DNA of 6,174 bases from an uncultured Bacteroides sp. Lineage in GTDB: Bacteria; Bacteroidota; Bacteroidia; Bacteroidales; Bacteroidaceae. Below the pieces are notes generated by a model that worked only from the letters and a program-made list of their open reading frames with translations, was not told where the DNA came from and made no database searches. How positions within the stretch are numbered: position 1 is the stretch's first letter; the number at the start of each line of letters is the position of its first letter. This document shows positions 6,172-6,174 of this stretch, one piece after another. The translations under genes were made by a program, and so were the position numbers. Where the stretch lies: the NCBI GenBank assembly GCA_947071285.1, contig CAMTFK010000263.1, positions 1-6,174 on the forward strand. Reading direction: 5' to 3'.

Positions 6172-6174
6172 TTT

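Overview
The window looks like chromosomal DNA from a gut-type Bacteroides or a close relative in the Bacteroidales. The evidence is a TonB-dependent receptor with the Bacteroidetes-style N-terminal carboxypeptidase-regulatory-like domain, signal peptides that end in A-Q, A/T-rich leaders with weak or no Shine-Dalgarno sites, and a promoter element of the Bacteroides TAnnTTTG (-7) type. The species cannot be fixed from this sequence alone.

Layout, left to right. Positions 1-101 hold a leader and possibly the last codons of an upstream gene, with a perfect 18-bp palindrome just before the first start codon. A complete MscS-family mechanosensitive channel (618 aa) lies on the + strand at 102-1958. 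It converges with two - strand genes across a 205-bp gap that contains a hairpin terminator. On the - strand, read right to left, come a 936-aa TonB-dependent receptor of the TIGR01782-like (Xanthomonas/Caulobacter) type at 6074-3264, then 161 bp later a 312-aa secreted metallophosphoesterase resembling tartrate-resistant purple acid phosphatase (TRAP/ACP5) at 3102-2164. No SusD-like partner follows the receptor in this window.

The receptor and phosphatase are probably one transcription unit. A promoter-like element lies directly upstream of the receptor, none is obvious upstream of the phosphatase, and a terminator follows the phosphatase. A reasonable inference is that the phosphatase works in the periplasm on a phosphorylated compound brought in by the receptor, or releases phosphate from it. 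The ligand is unknown. The channel gene appears unrelated and would act in osmotic protection.

The most unusual structure is in the receptor-phosphatase gap: four 15-bp units with a TTTAAA core start exactly 22 bp apart (3160, 3182, 3204, 3226). One is inverted and one is a self-palindrome, so the transcript could form competing hairpins. The second point of interest is the phosphatase active site, where the tyrosine that ligates iron in purple acid phosphatases appears to be histidine.
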